From Harmothoe impar (lineage: Eukaryota; Annelida; Polychaeta; Phyllodocida; Polynoidae): a DNA stretch of 64,000 bases. Below are positions 31,740 to 42,781 of this stretch, piece after piece; the stretch's first letter is position 1, and each line of letters opens with the position of its first letter. A model generated the notes under the pieces. The model was not told the DNA's origin and searched no databases. It was given only the letters and a program-made list of their open reading frames with translations. The position numbers and the translations under genes were made by a program. The stretch is from NCBI GenBank assembly GCA_947462335.1, contig OX381714.1, positions 22,912,618-22,976,617 of the forward strand, given 5' to 3'.

Positions 31740-32560
31740 TTGGGTGATGATGAGTCATGCTGAGTGAGAGCTGCCAAGGAGTGACCCACAGTCACTCATG
31801 TGTCATAACCTGCCATGCTTGATCAGATGTAGCATGTGTCCCTATTATCACTCACTGCAACATCTGTTTTACCTTCATATTAAGTATTCTTAGCAGTTCC
31901 TCATGATAGTGTGTAACCATTATGGTCACTGCACATCATATTTTCAGATTCATGACAGACTAAGGTCAATCAATGTCTAAATACTGCGTAAAATATAGAT
32001 GTTTCCAAATCAATGCTATATCCCATAGACAAATGAAATTGTCTATCATGTCTTAATAATGAATCTAAAATCATATTGTTGACTTTCATTTTGTTCTCTT
32101 TTTCAATCATGTTTACAATTGTATAAATAAGCTGGTTCATGTATGGGGTAAAACCAATCAAATCAACATTTAATGTCTATGCCCTATCTGCAAAGTACAA
32201 ACAGCATGCATCCATACAACTTCCATGGTCTCTTCATCCTGGTGAGGGATCTCTATCATGAGTGAGAGTTGACATGGGGTGGCACATAGTCACACAGTGA
32301 GTGAGAACCATGTTGGTAACATGGGTGATGACTTGTCATGCCGAGTGAGAGCTGACAGTGAGTGGCACATAGTCAAGCAGTGAGTGATGACCATGCTGGC
32401 AACATGGGTGAGGACTAGCCATGCTGAGTGAGAGCTGACAAGGGGTGACCCATACTCACTCAGTGAGTGAGAATCATGTGTGAGACATTGGTGATGATGG
32501 GCCATGTTGAGTGAGAGTTGACAGAAGATGACTCAAGATGACACAGTGCGTTATCACTCA
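31740..32560 (+). repeat. Degenerate TGAGTGAGAG repeats, about 80 bp apart
   Basis: GAGTGAGAGCTGAC-type words recur at about 31758, 32258, 32341, 32419 and 32508, accompanied by GGTGATGA, GTGGCACATAGTCA and ACATGGGTGA. Some are the reverse complement of words in the 31.1-kb array (CTCACTCACAC, CATGTGTCATCAC), so the two sets lie in inverted orientation about 1 kb apart. Confidence 0.55.
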
Positions 32561-33199
32561 AAATCCACTCACCATGGATCACCAAACATCAAGCATGATG
32601 ACGCGAATTTGCTGGGGGGGTGTCTGCTTCTACACTGCAGGGTGGCGTCAGGTGGCGTCTGGTCATGCTATTGTGATGACACATTCATCATCTGGAATTT
32701 GTCCCCGGGGGCCTTTCGGGAGCTTCTGGTGTATATATGTTCCTTATCTGGTAAGCTGGGACTTTAGTGGAATTTAGGATTCATGTCTGCTCTCAGTTGG
32801 CATCTGAATGCCATCAGGCGCACATTTGTTATCATCGGGCATGCATTTAAAACCATTGCAAATCAATGTTACATGTCTCAGGGGGAGGGTGGGCTCTCAA
32901 AGTTGACGTTAAATGTCATACTTACAATCAGTGTTGGTGGAATGTAGCCTTTATGATTTACTTTTTACCATGTGCATATAGAGGGCCTATAGTATTGTAC
33001 ATCTGTGGGGCTCCCCCCTGGGTGATCCCTGGTGGGAATAGGCTAGGAAGCAAACAGACACAGGTCACGTGGTCTGGTGAAGGGCTGGGGCTGGATACGT
33101 TTTAGATGGTTGGTATGGATAGAGCTATCTAGACGTTATTGCAATCTAAGATTATAAAAAGCAAATGGAAGAAGGATGTCAACGAGCCTCTCTGTCTCT
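32561..33199. other. No recognisable gene
   Basis: Nothing recognised. Confidence 0.4.
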
Positions 33200-33345
33200 G
33201 CCTTGGTCTCTACAAGTCTGTCTCTCTGCACCTCAAACTCTCAATCCCAAATATGTGTCTGTCTGTGTCTGTCTGTCTCTCTCACTGTCCCTCCCTGTCT
33301 CTCTGTCTCTCCCTGCACTCCCGCTCTCACTCTCAATGGCTCTAT
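33200..33345 (+). repeat. CTCTGTCTGT-rich microsatellite-like tract
   Basis: TCTGTCTGTG, TCTGTCTCTC and similar words; the open frames are low-complexity Ser/Leu. Confidence 0.75.
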
Positions 33346-34390
33346 CTAAATCTCTCCTTCTCTCGGTATGTATTTTCATCTCGCCGCCTCAACCATACTC
33401 GCCCCTTTTCCTTTACCTCCCTTGCTGCATCTTCTATCTCGTAGATCTTCCCCTGTTCTGTTTCTTTGTTCACTTATAGCGACAATGTGGTTTTTGTACT
33501 TCTCGCTGATACCTCCAGATGGCCTCACAGTCGTAGCACCATGACTAGAGCTGTATGCATGACAGGTTGAGGCAGTGAAGACGCCCATAGCATGCATGCA
33601 TCCTATTGTGATGTTTTAATCATACCTCTGACAAGCTAACAATCAGCGTCCATTAAAGTTCAACAATCAATCTATTATTAAGGCCAGGAGACCTAATATA
33701 TCAGCAGCGATGTAGGGTATGCTTACGTCATTGCCGTCACGCTGCCGTAAAAAGGAGGGAGGCGGACTAACACATAAATGATAGACCCTAATACAAACAT
33801 CATTCCTACCTCCATTGATCCCCTATATGATTATAGACTATAGGCAGATTCCCCATATATGTGTGCAGCTAAGGGACAATGGTCCTCCACGGTCAAGAAG
33901 TCAATTTCAAGGATTGGCTCCTTGAATATGGGTAGGCACTGTCCAATCCAAAATGCCCATAAGCTATATCCTTCATTTTAATCCTTCTTTTCCAATACGC
34001 ATACTTATGTTAATCATCAATCAACTAAGGTTCCGTTTTTAACATAGAAATCATTGCAAGGCTTTCTATCAATTGGCTAGTTGAATGTTTCCTTTTAGAA
34101 ATGGCAGCCAACACATATTCCGATCTGGAAGTGTTTTATTTTTGTTTTTTTTACAAAAGATGGGATTTTCTAAAGTGGCCTATCGCATTCTGTATCAAAA
34201 GACAATCTAGATCAATTTAGCCTGGTGGAAATCCCCCTGGTGCATCGCGGAGGTACGATTTACCATGATCTACATTAACCAGGGTTTTTTCTTGGTAGAA
34301 ATAAAACAGTTATTTACATTTAACCCACGGTGGGGAGCTAAGACAAAGCATTTCACACCTTGGTTATTTTCACATAACCGAAGGTTAAGT
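33346..34390. other. No recognisable gene
   Basis: Nothing convincing. CATGCATGCATCC near 33591 may be a decayed TTAA-palindrome MITE fragment. Confidence 0.4.
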
Positions 34391-34392
34391 TA

Positions 34393-34514
34393 GATAACCC
34401 CCTCGGACCTGAGTTATGTAATAATAACAATGGTAGAGTGACTGGCGGCCTATGAGGCCACCAGTCAGTCTGTCGTGGTTATTTTTACATATTCTCAGGT
34501 CCTTGTGGGTTATC
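34393..34514. mobile_element. TA-flanked palindromic MITE, GATAACCC ends
   Basis: The left arm GATAACCCCCTCGGACCTGA and the right arm, ending TCAGGTCCTTGTGGGTTATC, fold together, with ACTGGCGGCC/GGCCACCAGT at the centre. TA lies at both borders (34391-34392, 34515-34516), as in Tc1/mariner-type MITEs. It is unrelated in sequence to the CACCCTCAG family. Confidence 0.8.
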
Positions 34515-35279
34515 TACTACGTAATATTGCTTTATCATGTGAGATACATTACCATGATAAAGCAAAAACTCCATTCTTCTGTGTAATGTCTCACATCTGG
34601 TCCCAGGTGTACTTATATACATGCATTCAGATATTGTATATGCAACATGAAACTCCCTCTCCACACCCACGCAGTTGTTAAATGGTGACCACATCTTAAT
34701 AAAGGGATGATGTGTAACCAATGAAATCTGAATTGTTTTGAAATTGGTATAGAGATACCACAAGGCGGCGGGGGGGGGGGGGGTTGGGTGAAGGGGGTGG
34801 GGGTGGTGTCACTGGAGGAAGGAGGATGGTTCCTCCCCAGTAACTGTGACTAATCTCATTTTGTAGCTACCAATCTTAATGTAGAACGAACACATGGTAA
34901 GAAGTGGGGTGCCTGGCTTGTTTCAGATCTGAATAATGAACCTTCTGCCGTGTGTATTATACTGACACTGTGTAGGGGTAGTGTGTCTTGACACCGTGTG
35001 AGGGGGTGGAACTACACCTACCATTATAACTGCACCAACTAGCCGTTTGGCATCTATCGGAAGCATCCACAAAAGAGGTCAATAATTTTGGGACTTTTTT
35101 CAAGACCCTTATAAATCGACCCATACAAATTGGCCTCTACAAATTGGCACATAAATGGACACATGTACGGTCCTAGTCACATGTCATCACCCCGGGGTCA
35201 TCACTCAACGCAAAGACTCCCAACCTCCTGGCCGTTGATATCATTTGTGAACGTTCCCTTGTTCCTTTTAGGGCGCATA
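34515..35279. other. Unassigned region with poly-G run
   Basis: A long G run occurs at about 34770-34783. No gene was recognised. Confidence 0.4.
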
Positions 35280-35395
35280 ATGATATGCTCTGAGGCCAAT
35301 GTGCAATGCTCTTTTGCTAATATCATAATGCATGATGAAGTTATAAGGGCTGCATTCATTGGCATGGTGCATGAATGTAGCCCTGGCTAGCAGAT
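35280..35395. mobile_element. TTAA-palindrome MITE, partial copy
   Basis: ATCATAATGCATGATGAAG, AGGGCTGCATTCATTGGCAT and GGTGCATGAATGTAGCCCTGG preserve the central palindrome only. A shorter trace is at about 35560-35575 (GCCATGATGCATCACGG). Confidence 0.5.
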
Positions 35396-35825
35396 TGACA
35401 TATACCTGCTCGAGTTGGCCCCAGTTCACTTGCAGATCTATATGAGTGACGTGGAGATTGCACTACAACTGTTATATTCAGTGCGTCACAGACTGTAATC
35501 TAAGCACAGCGGGTGTTGCCGCCTGTTCCTGCAGGACTACCATGGGTTTGGGACGCTGCCATGATGCATCACGGGAAGCGAATTACCACATTAACCAGTT
35601 TAAACATCCGTGTGCACCAAACTGTGCCAAACAGGACCAAATGTGGCCCCTAGTCTCACCGGTCCCAGGGTGGGCACATGACAGGGGACTGGGTTAGGTA
35701 CTGTTGTCACGAATATATAACATGATTATATGGCCTCAATATCTGGGGTTTCTGTGGCGTAGTAATGGGGGTGTCTGTAGAACTGGCTTAATGTTAGGGC
35801 GATGTTTAGATGCTACGTGTATAAC
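35396..35825. other. No recognisable gene
   Basis: Nothing recognised. Confidence 0.4.
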
Positions 35826-36075
35826 CCTTTAAGGGCCACATACTGTTATGCCCTTTGTCATCATGGTGCATGAATGTAGCCCTGGCGAGTCTACTCGCCA
35901 GACCTGCAACATGCAACATGCTGACCCTATCGGGCTGATACACACTTGAAGGGTTGGTAGGATGAATAGATGCAGCTTTGGCAAGTACTCACTCAGGCGA
36001 TATCCATGCACCATGATGACAAAGAAAATAGCGCACGCAATTAAGCGCTATATGACTTATGCTACAGTTAATGGT
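35826..36075. mobile_element. TTAA-palindrome MITE, long copy with internal hairpin
   Basis: The left end is AACCCTTTAAGGGCCACATACTG. The centre CTGGCGAGTCTACTCGCCAG (about 35882-35901) is a nearly perfect stem. The right side repeats family words (CACCATGATGACAAAG, TTAAGCGCTATATGAC) and ends at GTTAATGG. An extra GATACACACTTGAAGGG block suggests a composite of two copies. Confidence 0.65.
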
Positions 36076-36276
36076 TGAATTTAATGTAAGGAGAATATGT
36101 AATGGCCGCTTATGATATAGTGAACATCTTTATAGACATTCAGTAAGGCACATCTGACGCGTCATTACCCGAGCCGCAGCATGCCATGCAGGACATAATT
36201 AGAGGTTGGAACTCCACTCACTGCCTGGGTTAAGGTTGTTATTGTGCCATAAAAGTCCACAATAAGAGACAAACGT

Positions 36277-36515
36277 TTAACCCTTTAAGGACGACATGTT
36301 GCCTCAAAGCAACATGTGTCATCAATTCGTGATGCACCAATGCAGTAGCCGGGATTCCGTGGCAGCAAGAGACTCACCGATACTGCATTTTGGCATCATG
36401 CGGATCATTAAGGAGTGGGTCATGAAAAGCAATACAGGCGAATGAGTAAACGCCCGCGGGCTGCATGAATGTATCATGACGACGACGACCATCTATAGTA
36501 GATGGTTAATGATAT
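36277..36515. mobile_element. TTAA-palindrome MITE copy
   Basis: TTTAACCCTTTAAGGACGACATG on the left; GTGATGCACCAATGCAGTAG, CGATACTGCATTTTGGCATC and GGCTGCATGAATGTATCATG inside; GTTAATGATA at right. A short 10-bp stem (TGTTGC...GCAACA) follows the left terminus. Confidence 0.65.
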
Positions 36516-36779
36516 ACTGTATTGGTCATTGGGATGCCCGCGCGCACACGACTAGCTTCATACATTATCATATAATTATTACCATTTATCAATGAAATCA
36601 ATGAAATTTAAAAATCATAAACATCAAAAACCTCGTTTACTCACTCCAATTATGGCAGATTAAGCATGTTGCGACTATACGACACTTTTAATATACATGG
36701 TAACAGTCGCTACATCAAAGTAGCAGTAAGGTAATCTGTCTGGGGTAGAGTAAGGAGTGTGGCGGCAGAATAATACAGC
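36516..36779. other. No recognisable gene
   Basis: Nothing recognised. Confidence 0.4.
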
Positions 36780-37032
36780 CACAGAGAGAAGAAACAGCGT
36801 CAAAAGGGGAGCCCAGGTCGCCTAAGGGAGCCTAGGTGACTCTCTGGCTGACCTAAGGGAGTCAAGTGGGGGAGTCATATGACCCAGAGAGCTATATGAC
36901 CCCCCCAGTTGACTCCCTTAGGTCAGCTAGAGAGTGATCACCTAGGCGGGGGGGGGGGGGTAGAGGGCCTGGACTCCCCTAGAGAGTGGAGTCATTCTGG
37001 AGGCAACCTGGACTCTGTTTCTTTTCTCTGTG
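36780..37032. mobile_element. 253-bp palindromic MITE, CACAGAGA ends
   Basis: The termini CACAGAGAGAAGAAACAG (36780-36797) and CTGTTTCTTTTCTCTGTG (37015-37032) are inverted with one mismatch. Inside, CCTAGGTGACTCTCTGGCTG, ACCTAAGGGAGTC and GGGGGAGTCATATGAC pair with their complements at 36891-36945. A G run sits in the right half. No coding frame. Confidence 0.82.
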
Positions 37033-37729
37033 AGTACATCATGTGCACATTTCAGTGGCCATGGAGGAAGTAATGTAACTATTTCATCCTACAGTATACC
37101 CTACTGTATTCTCATGTCGCCTTCAGTTTCTTCCCATTTCTTTACCAAAATATACACATTTTAACTGTCTGGCTTTTTGTTCTTTAACTACACATCATAT
37201 ACTACTTTACATTGCTTATCCTTTTCCATCCACACCCTATATTCATCCATGTCAGCTACCCCCCCCCCCCCCCACACACACACACACATCCTCTCTCTCT
37301 CTAATACTATGTACAATGTGCGTCCCCATTCTACTCAATGACAGACACATTGTATATAGACAGAAGGAAGTTTACTTGAAGGCCCGTTGGCCAATCCTTA
37401 CTGCCCCTGCATCAAGAGTCGGGGTCGAGGTAGGACTGGTAGATCCTTATACCGGAGGTGGTATCCACACCTTGTCTCAACAGAACAACTTTTTTCATAA
37501 TCGTGTCTCCTATCCATATCCCGTTTAGCTCAATACAATCTTATGTCATTATAGAGGCCACGATTTAGTACGGCAGTGTGTGTTCATAGTGTGTGTGTGT
37601 GAGGGGAAAGTTTTTCTCCTGACATTTCACCTTCCAGTTTTATGATGCTTACTAGACTCTCTCCCCTTTCACAATCCTAGGTCCTTCTCTGTACCCAGGC
37701 CCCTGTGACGGGCGAACATCAGAGTCATG
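37033..37729. other. Unassigned region; C run and CA repeat
   Basis: A C run at about 37259-37273 merges into (CA)n at 37274-37288. GTGTGTGTGTGTGAG lies near 37589-37603. No gene recognised. Confidence 0.45.
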
Positions 37730-37915
37730 TTCACCCTTTAAGCTAAAGGCTGCATGTCGTCATGATGCACGAATGCCTGTGGGATTGAGACACTTCTGAC
37801 AGGTCGGAGTAATACACCGATGCAGTTCCATCGAGTTACTCGCCGGTGCTGTAAGCATTGGTGCATCATGACGACACATGTTGCATCAGCGTCCTTAAGG
37901 TGTTACGTAATGTTT
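37730..37915. mobile_element. TTAA-palindrome MITE copy
   Basis: TTCACCCTTTAAGC at left; GTCGTCATGATGCACGAATG, CATCGAGTTACTCGCCGGTG and GGTGCATCATGACGACACAT inside; CGTCCTTAAGGTGTTA at right. Confidence 0.68.
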
Positions 37916-39094
37916 AAGTGTTAAATAGCATTGACTGAACTTTTTCAGCACGTACAACTGAGTGCACAACAGCAGTAGTTTAGACTGGTGCATGCCCTGC
38001 AGTAGGAAATACCTAGTCAGCCCCTGGACAGGATCCAGGGTCACAGGGTTCTGGACCAGTGGGTCACATCTCCAATGTGTGTACATCACAATACTGCCAC
38101 CCCCCACTACCTCCTATATACATACACGGCACACACGGGGATCCACCAGGGGAGGTCTACACACATTTCTATGGAGAGTTGGCAGGCCCTCACCCTGGGG
38201 CCCTCGGCTAGTAAAGACAGTGTATAGATATGTTTGTGATTAAACTGGGGTTTTCCCCCATCATTAGCTATTATTGCACAGACATTAGAGAGGTTAAGAC
38301 TGTGATACGTGCACTGTTACTGTTGTTAATTCTACATCGAGCCTGTCTATAAAGCTGAAGTACTGAGTACAGGTGGGTGGAAGCTATTAATTGTGGAAAT
38401 ACAATAGGATGTACTTCACTCAGTAGTACTTAACCCATCCACCAGGTACATATACACACCATGAAAGTATCATGTCTTCATCTAAATAGGGGAATACATA
38501 AATTCCCGTACAAACACGCTAGCCCCAGCGGGCTTACATTTTGTATACCTTACCTCCTCTAATTAAACTATTAACCATGCCTCTTTACAACCTTCACTGG
38601 CAGCATATATGTTTCAGGCTGGCAGTCACAGTGATACGGGTGACCCTGAGGAGCTCCGGATAATACCTGGTTCTCTTTACCTGCCGTTATCTCACTAAGG
38701 GATCCGTTTATCGGCCTCGCCAACTTCTGTGGCATATCACGACTACATTTGATAAGTGCTTCACTTGTCAATGTTCCTGTTCATTGATATACCTGTGTAG
38801 CCATGACATTTGCATCGGTAATCTTTTTCTCTTTTTAAATGTATTTTGTTCGCTTTTTAGGTCAGATGAGAAGGATGTATATAGATCTGTGCTCGGCTTT
38901 AGAAAGGCTGGACTGTGTGCTTGTGGGAACGTGGGAAGCTTGGGAAGAAGTTTAATTGGTACCGGTAGTACATTGTATAATATTTGTAAGATCGGCAAGG
39001 TCTTTCACTGCAGCGGTCACGTCCCGGGGATTCCTATCTCATGGATCTGCGCTCCACAAATCACACTGTACATGCTTGAACCCACCAAGGCCGT
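37916..39094. other. No recognisable gene
   Basis: The 105-residue plus frame at 38784-39101 (Cys/Gly-rich end) has no motif I know. No splice-supported exon was identified. Confidence 0.4.
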
Positions 39095-39222
39095 GTTGTG
39101 ATTTAATGCATTCATACACCATGCCGACCCTAGCAGGTTGATACACTCCTATAGTATCGACAAAGGGCATTAAAACACTGTTTTAATGCCCTGAAGCACT
39201 ATGCTGCCCTTAACGGTTTAAC
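39095..39222. mobile_element. TTAA-palindrome MITE, right-hand part
   Basis: TTTAATGCATTCATACACCA, TGCCGACCCTAGCAGGTTGA and GAAGCACTATGCTGCCCTTAACGG. A 13-bp near-palindrome (GGCATTAAAACA/TGTTTTAATGCC) lies inside. Confidence 0.6.
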
Positions 39223-39910
39223 TAGTAACTACCTCTACTACTTTCGTCTTTACAGCATATAATTATCTTGACAATAGTGTCATATATTATCCTAGTCTTA
39301 CAACTTCAAATTTCGAGCCTTACACTTATGTGCTGGTACAAACGGGCAGTCTTTTGCTAAAGTCTTTTAGCAGAAATAGATAAGAAAATAATATGTTCAA
39401 GTTCGATATCAATGTAAGTGTCCACACCTAAGAAGCATAGAAAAATGCGTGCACTGATCGTAGCTGTAGAGTCTGAATACATCTCCAAACGTTCTGGACA
39501 AACTTATCATTCTGTTGATCCGTCTTATTTACTTAAACGGAGAGAACAGTGAAGCTGGGATAGACTTGCGTTGTTCACCTGGAAGGTCTTGTAATTCGTC
39601 AACTCTGACTTTCTCTGACCCATTATCGAATTTCCTGACTTTCCATGACATTCCCTGACTATTTCATATTTCCTAACCTGCCCTGACCAATGGGAGCCAC
39701 TGCCTTTGTCGCTGTTATGCATGCATGACGAGTAACTTTACGCCGTTGGTATCTGCTAAGGTCTTTTCAGAAAGCCTGCCCTGTAGCTAAACAGTTATTG
39801 AGCCAATGGTAATTAGTTTTCCATACTTCATCGGCAGGGTATGAGACAGTCAGACAGTGGTATTTGCCACTGTGCACAGTGGAGAGAGGTGTGTGGCCTA
39901 CCTATGGCAT
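39223..39910. other. No recognisable gene
   Basis: GCCTGACTTTC-like words (CTGACTTTCTCTGACC, CTGACTTTCCATGAC, CTGACTATTTC) recur weakly at about 39605-39665. Nothing else seen. Confidence 0.35.
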
Positions 39911-39962
39911 TGGGGGTTGAACCCAGAACCTGCATCCTACAGATGAGCTAAACCCCAATCCA
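39908..39962 (-). other. tRNA-like fragment lacking an anticodon arm
   Basis: On the minus strand, GGGGTTTAGCTCATCTGTAGG resembles a tRNA 5' half with an A box (TAGCTCATCTGTAGG). GGGTTCAACCC (B-box-like) follows almost directly. The anticodon arm is missing. It is a deleted tRNA pseudogene or a tRNA-derived SINE head. Confidence 0.4.
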
Positions 39963-40019
39963 AACGGAGTATACAAAATATTTCCCTTAATAATAAACGC
40001 AGGTCAATAAATTCATTTG

Positions 40020-40080
40020 CCCATTAAACTCTGTTGTACATCATGCCGACCGTGCGGGGTTGATACACTCCCAGAGGCCA
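40020..40080. mobile_element. TTAA-palindrome MITE, short fragment
   Basis: ATTAAACTCTGTTGTACATCATGCCGACCG and GGGGTTGATACACTCC are shared with other copies at 39.1, 14.7 and 62.5 kb. Confidence 0.5.
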
Positions 40081-40549
40081 TGATGGTTATTGGGATATAA
40101 TATATTATGTCTATACCATAAGTCAGTGCTGATAGTTTCGATTTACAAGTAGACCTAGTGGTTCTAAAGCCATATAAGACATCAGGACGAAAACACTTGG
40201 AGGTGTTAGTTATGTGTGTATAGGGAGCACACATCTCTATGTCTCCACAGCAGTCATGTACAGCAGGTGTTGAGGACGACATGAGTCAGACACCCAGGAT
40301 GTTGGTCCTAATCTAACATGACAGTCATCCAGGAGTGGGTCTAAATCACGTCAATCCCCCGTCTGTACAGCACGACCTAACACAGACACATGGGGTAGGA
40401 ATGGTAAGTAGGGGTGTGGCTATCCTGGTGTCACTAATGTATGTGTTTAATTAGGTCTCAGAAACCGGGGTTAATCCCCTGCCAGCCTTATAGAAACTGT
40501 AGATGACACTTCTCCAACCCCCCTCTGTGCCTGGTGTAGGTATGACAGC
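40081..40549. other. No recognisable gene
   Basis: Nothing recognised. Confidence 0.4.
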
Positions 40550-41230
40550 TACTACTAGTGAGGACACTCACTACAGAGGACGTTGGGTGATCATGCCCAA
40601 TTGATCACCTTAGGTCATCAGAGTAATAATGTAAAGTGATCATTTTGAGGACATAACTCTGCCACTAGGGGGACCTACTATAAAACAATGTAACACATAG
40701 TCCCTGCTGCAGGTGATCTATTGACTAAAACCTATAGTACTATTGAATATAGATGTTGACAAAAAATGGAGGATATGTAGAAACTCAAGTGATTTAAAAG
40801 AAAATTAGGGCATGATTTTCTTAATCATGGATATTTATACACAAAGACACCTTTCCTGTGTCTGAGACCAAAGTTAGAAGTGTTAGGATTGACATCCACC
40901 TGTTATTAATATCTGCCTTATTATGAGGACTAAAAGTTACCCTTGAAAAAGGCCGGATCATTGAGGTTGATAAGCTTGAGGGGGGCTAATTCTAATAATA
41001 TCTGTTAATATTATTTCATAACAAGAAAACATGATAAAGGTCATGGCAATCATCGAATTGAGTACCCTGGGTCTTCATATTGATTACCTAGCATGCTCTA
41101 TGATTCAATCAAAAAGGTGATCATATTGATGACCTAGGTCCTCACTTGTGATCACTTTAAAGATCACCAGCGTACTACCCCTCGACACAATCAAAATGAT
41201 TACCCTATCTCACTAGTGAGGACTTATTTC
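40550..41230. mobile_element. Candidate DNA transposon with TAGTGAGGAC ends
   Basis: ACTAGTGAGGACACTC near 40553 and CTCACTAGTGAG near 41210 lie in inverted orientation. Nearby words TTGATCACCTTAGGTCATCA with AAAGTGATCATTTTGAGGAC (left) and their complements (AGGTGATCATATTGATGACC, TCCTCACTTGTGATCACTTT; right) pair in order. The centre is AT-rich and non-coding. The ends are imprecise and no target duplication was found. Confidence 0.5.
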
Positions 41231-41354
41231 AACATACGGTTTTCAGTGTATGTGGGTACTTAGGTTGGATGGGTAGTTAAGCCATACTGTATATAAAATT
41301 GGGTAAGCGGACCTATAATATTTTGCATTTTGGTTATCACCTAAAGGACTCTTG
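41231..41354. other. Spacer, nothing recognised
   Basis: Short unique sequence between a candidate transposon and a tRNA-like unit. Confidence 0.4.
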
Positions 41355-41425
41355 GAATGGGTGGGATTTGAACCAGCAATCTTTGGATCTAAAGTCCAGT
41401 GCCCTATGACCAGGGCTAGCTTGGC
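41355..41425 (-). tRNA. tRNA-like sequence, degenerate, loop CUUUAGA
   Basis: The minus strand reads TAGCCCTGGTCATAGGGCAC (A-box-like), then TGGA-CTTTAGA-TCCA as a 4-bp anticodon stem with 7-base loop, then GGTTCAAATCC, a good B box. The loop places UUA at the anticodon, which would read the stop codon UAA. The T-stem has two mismatches (GCTGG/CCCAC) and the acceptor stem is not convincing. I read it as a tRNA pseudogene or the head of a tRNA-derived SINE rather than a working suppressor tRNA. Confidence 0.5.
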
Positions 41426-42204
41426 AGGGTGATGCTTGCACCTTGTAGTAGGTTAGTGTTATTCAGATAGATTTTGGCCAAATGACCAGGATTTTCTTTT
41501 ACAGTTAAAAATAAAATTCTACTATGAATCTTAATATGTTTTCCTATGACTACATGTTTTTCATTGTTTAGACATGTTACAGATGATCTCATCTATACAT
41601 CAGAGAAGATTGGTTAAGATTTTTCTCACAAAGTAAGAAATAGGCTCCCCTAGATGGCCATGATAAAAGGTATTCTACTTTCAAATGTCAATATATCAAA
41701 ATCTAGCCTATAAACCATCTTTTTTTTGCTTCTATTACATCATCATATATAAAACTAACATGGTGCTTAGCGATTTTGAGATATCATTGGTAGATCAAAA
41801 TATATCGAACACTGGGATATCGCTTTAAGTCGCACCTCGTGTATAAAGATCAGTACTGACCTTCATAACAGTAGTCTATAAAGGATAGTTATCAGTCATC
41901 GCATATTGCACACATTGTTACAGGGTAGAGTTCTGATCACACAATTCGTGTATGTATACCATTTGTATCTGAAAGCATCTCAATACCGATAATGCACTCA
42001 TTGACGAATGTGAAGCTGGGGGAAAAACAATATCAGGAAGAGAGAACACACGGGGAGATGGAGAAGGCTAAAGTCCGGTGATAAAGTAAACATGGCATAG
42101 TGGATTAACTGCCTGCATAGTGCTCGGGGAGCGGAGAGTGTGGCACATTCCCCATGATGCGTGAGGATAAATCCTACTCTGACTATAGTCTATTCTCAAG
42201 AGCA
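41426..42204. other. No recognisable gene
   Basis: AT-rich sequence. If the tRNA-like unit heads a SINE on the minus strand, its body would extend left of 41355, not here. Confidence 0.4.
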
Positions 42205-42325
42205 TTAAGGCATCATGCCGGGCACCATGCTTACCCTTGGGAATGTATCAACCCGGTAGGGACGGCAATAATGCAGTACTGGCGGGGGCTGCATTCATGC
42301 ATCATGCAGATAAAAGGACTTTAAA
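42205..42325. mobile_element. TTAA-palindrome MITE, partial copy
   Basis: GCATTAAGGCATCATGCCGG, GGGAATGTATCAACCCGG, AATGCAGTACTGGCGGGGGC and TGCATTCATGCATCATGCAG. Confidence 0.55.
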
Positions 42326-42581
42326 TTGGTTTTGATTGGTGTTTTTTTTCGGCGAATCAGTCTTCCTGGTGATGTGTGATGTATGACGTTCCCGGTGTAG
42401 AAGATGTGGTGCTTCCATATCACTACAGACTATACAGTAATGGAGTGACTTCTTGTGGGTGAATCATTCTTCCTGATGATCTCCCATGGATTACATACAC
42501 CATGTCTACTTATAACGTATTCATCATCCGCATGGGATGGGTGAATAATTAGAAACCAGCGACAAAAACATGATAATATTA
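42326..42581. other. No recognisable gene
   Basis: A word pair GGCGAATCAGTCTTCCTGGTGATG and GGTGAATCATTCTTCCTGATGATC occurs about 110 bp apart (near 42351 and 42459); it is a weak direct repeat. Confidence 0.35.
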
Positions 42582-42781
42582 TTAACCCGTCAAGGGTCAC
42601 ATGGTACTTTTTAAAACGCTACACATGTAATCCCTTTGTCGCTATTGCATTCATGCATCCTGCTGAACCTTATAGGGGGCATGACGTGTGCATACAGCTC
42701 TCACTCACAAGGACTTCATTCATACATCGTGACGATAGAGGGCATGCTAAATTAACGCACTATAGACCCTTAAAGGGTTAA
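42582..42781. mobile_element. TTAA-palindrome MITE, complete copy
   Basis: Exactly 200 bp from TTAA to TTAA. Termini CCCGTCAAGGGTCACATGG and TATAGACCCTTAAAGGG. Interior GCATTCATGCATCCTGCTG, CAGCTCTCACTCACAAGG, TTCATTCATACATCGTGACG. Confidence 0.78.

Noticed and set aside
38784..39101. 105-residue plus-strand frame as a gene
   Set aside because: No domain, signal or repeat-independent support; its right end runs into sequence of the TTAA-palindrome MITE.
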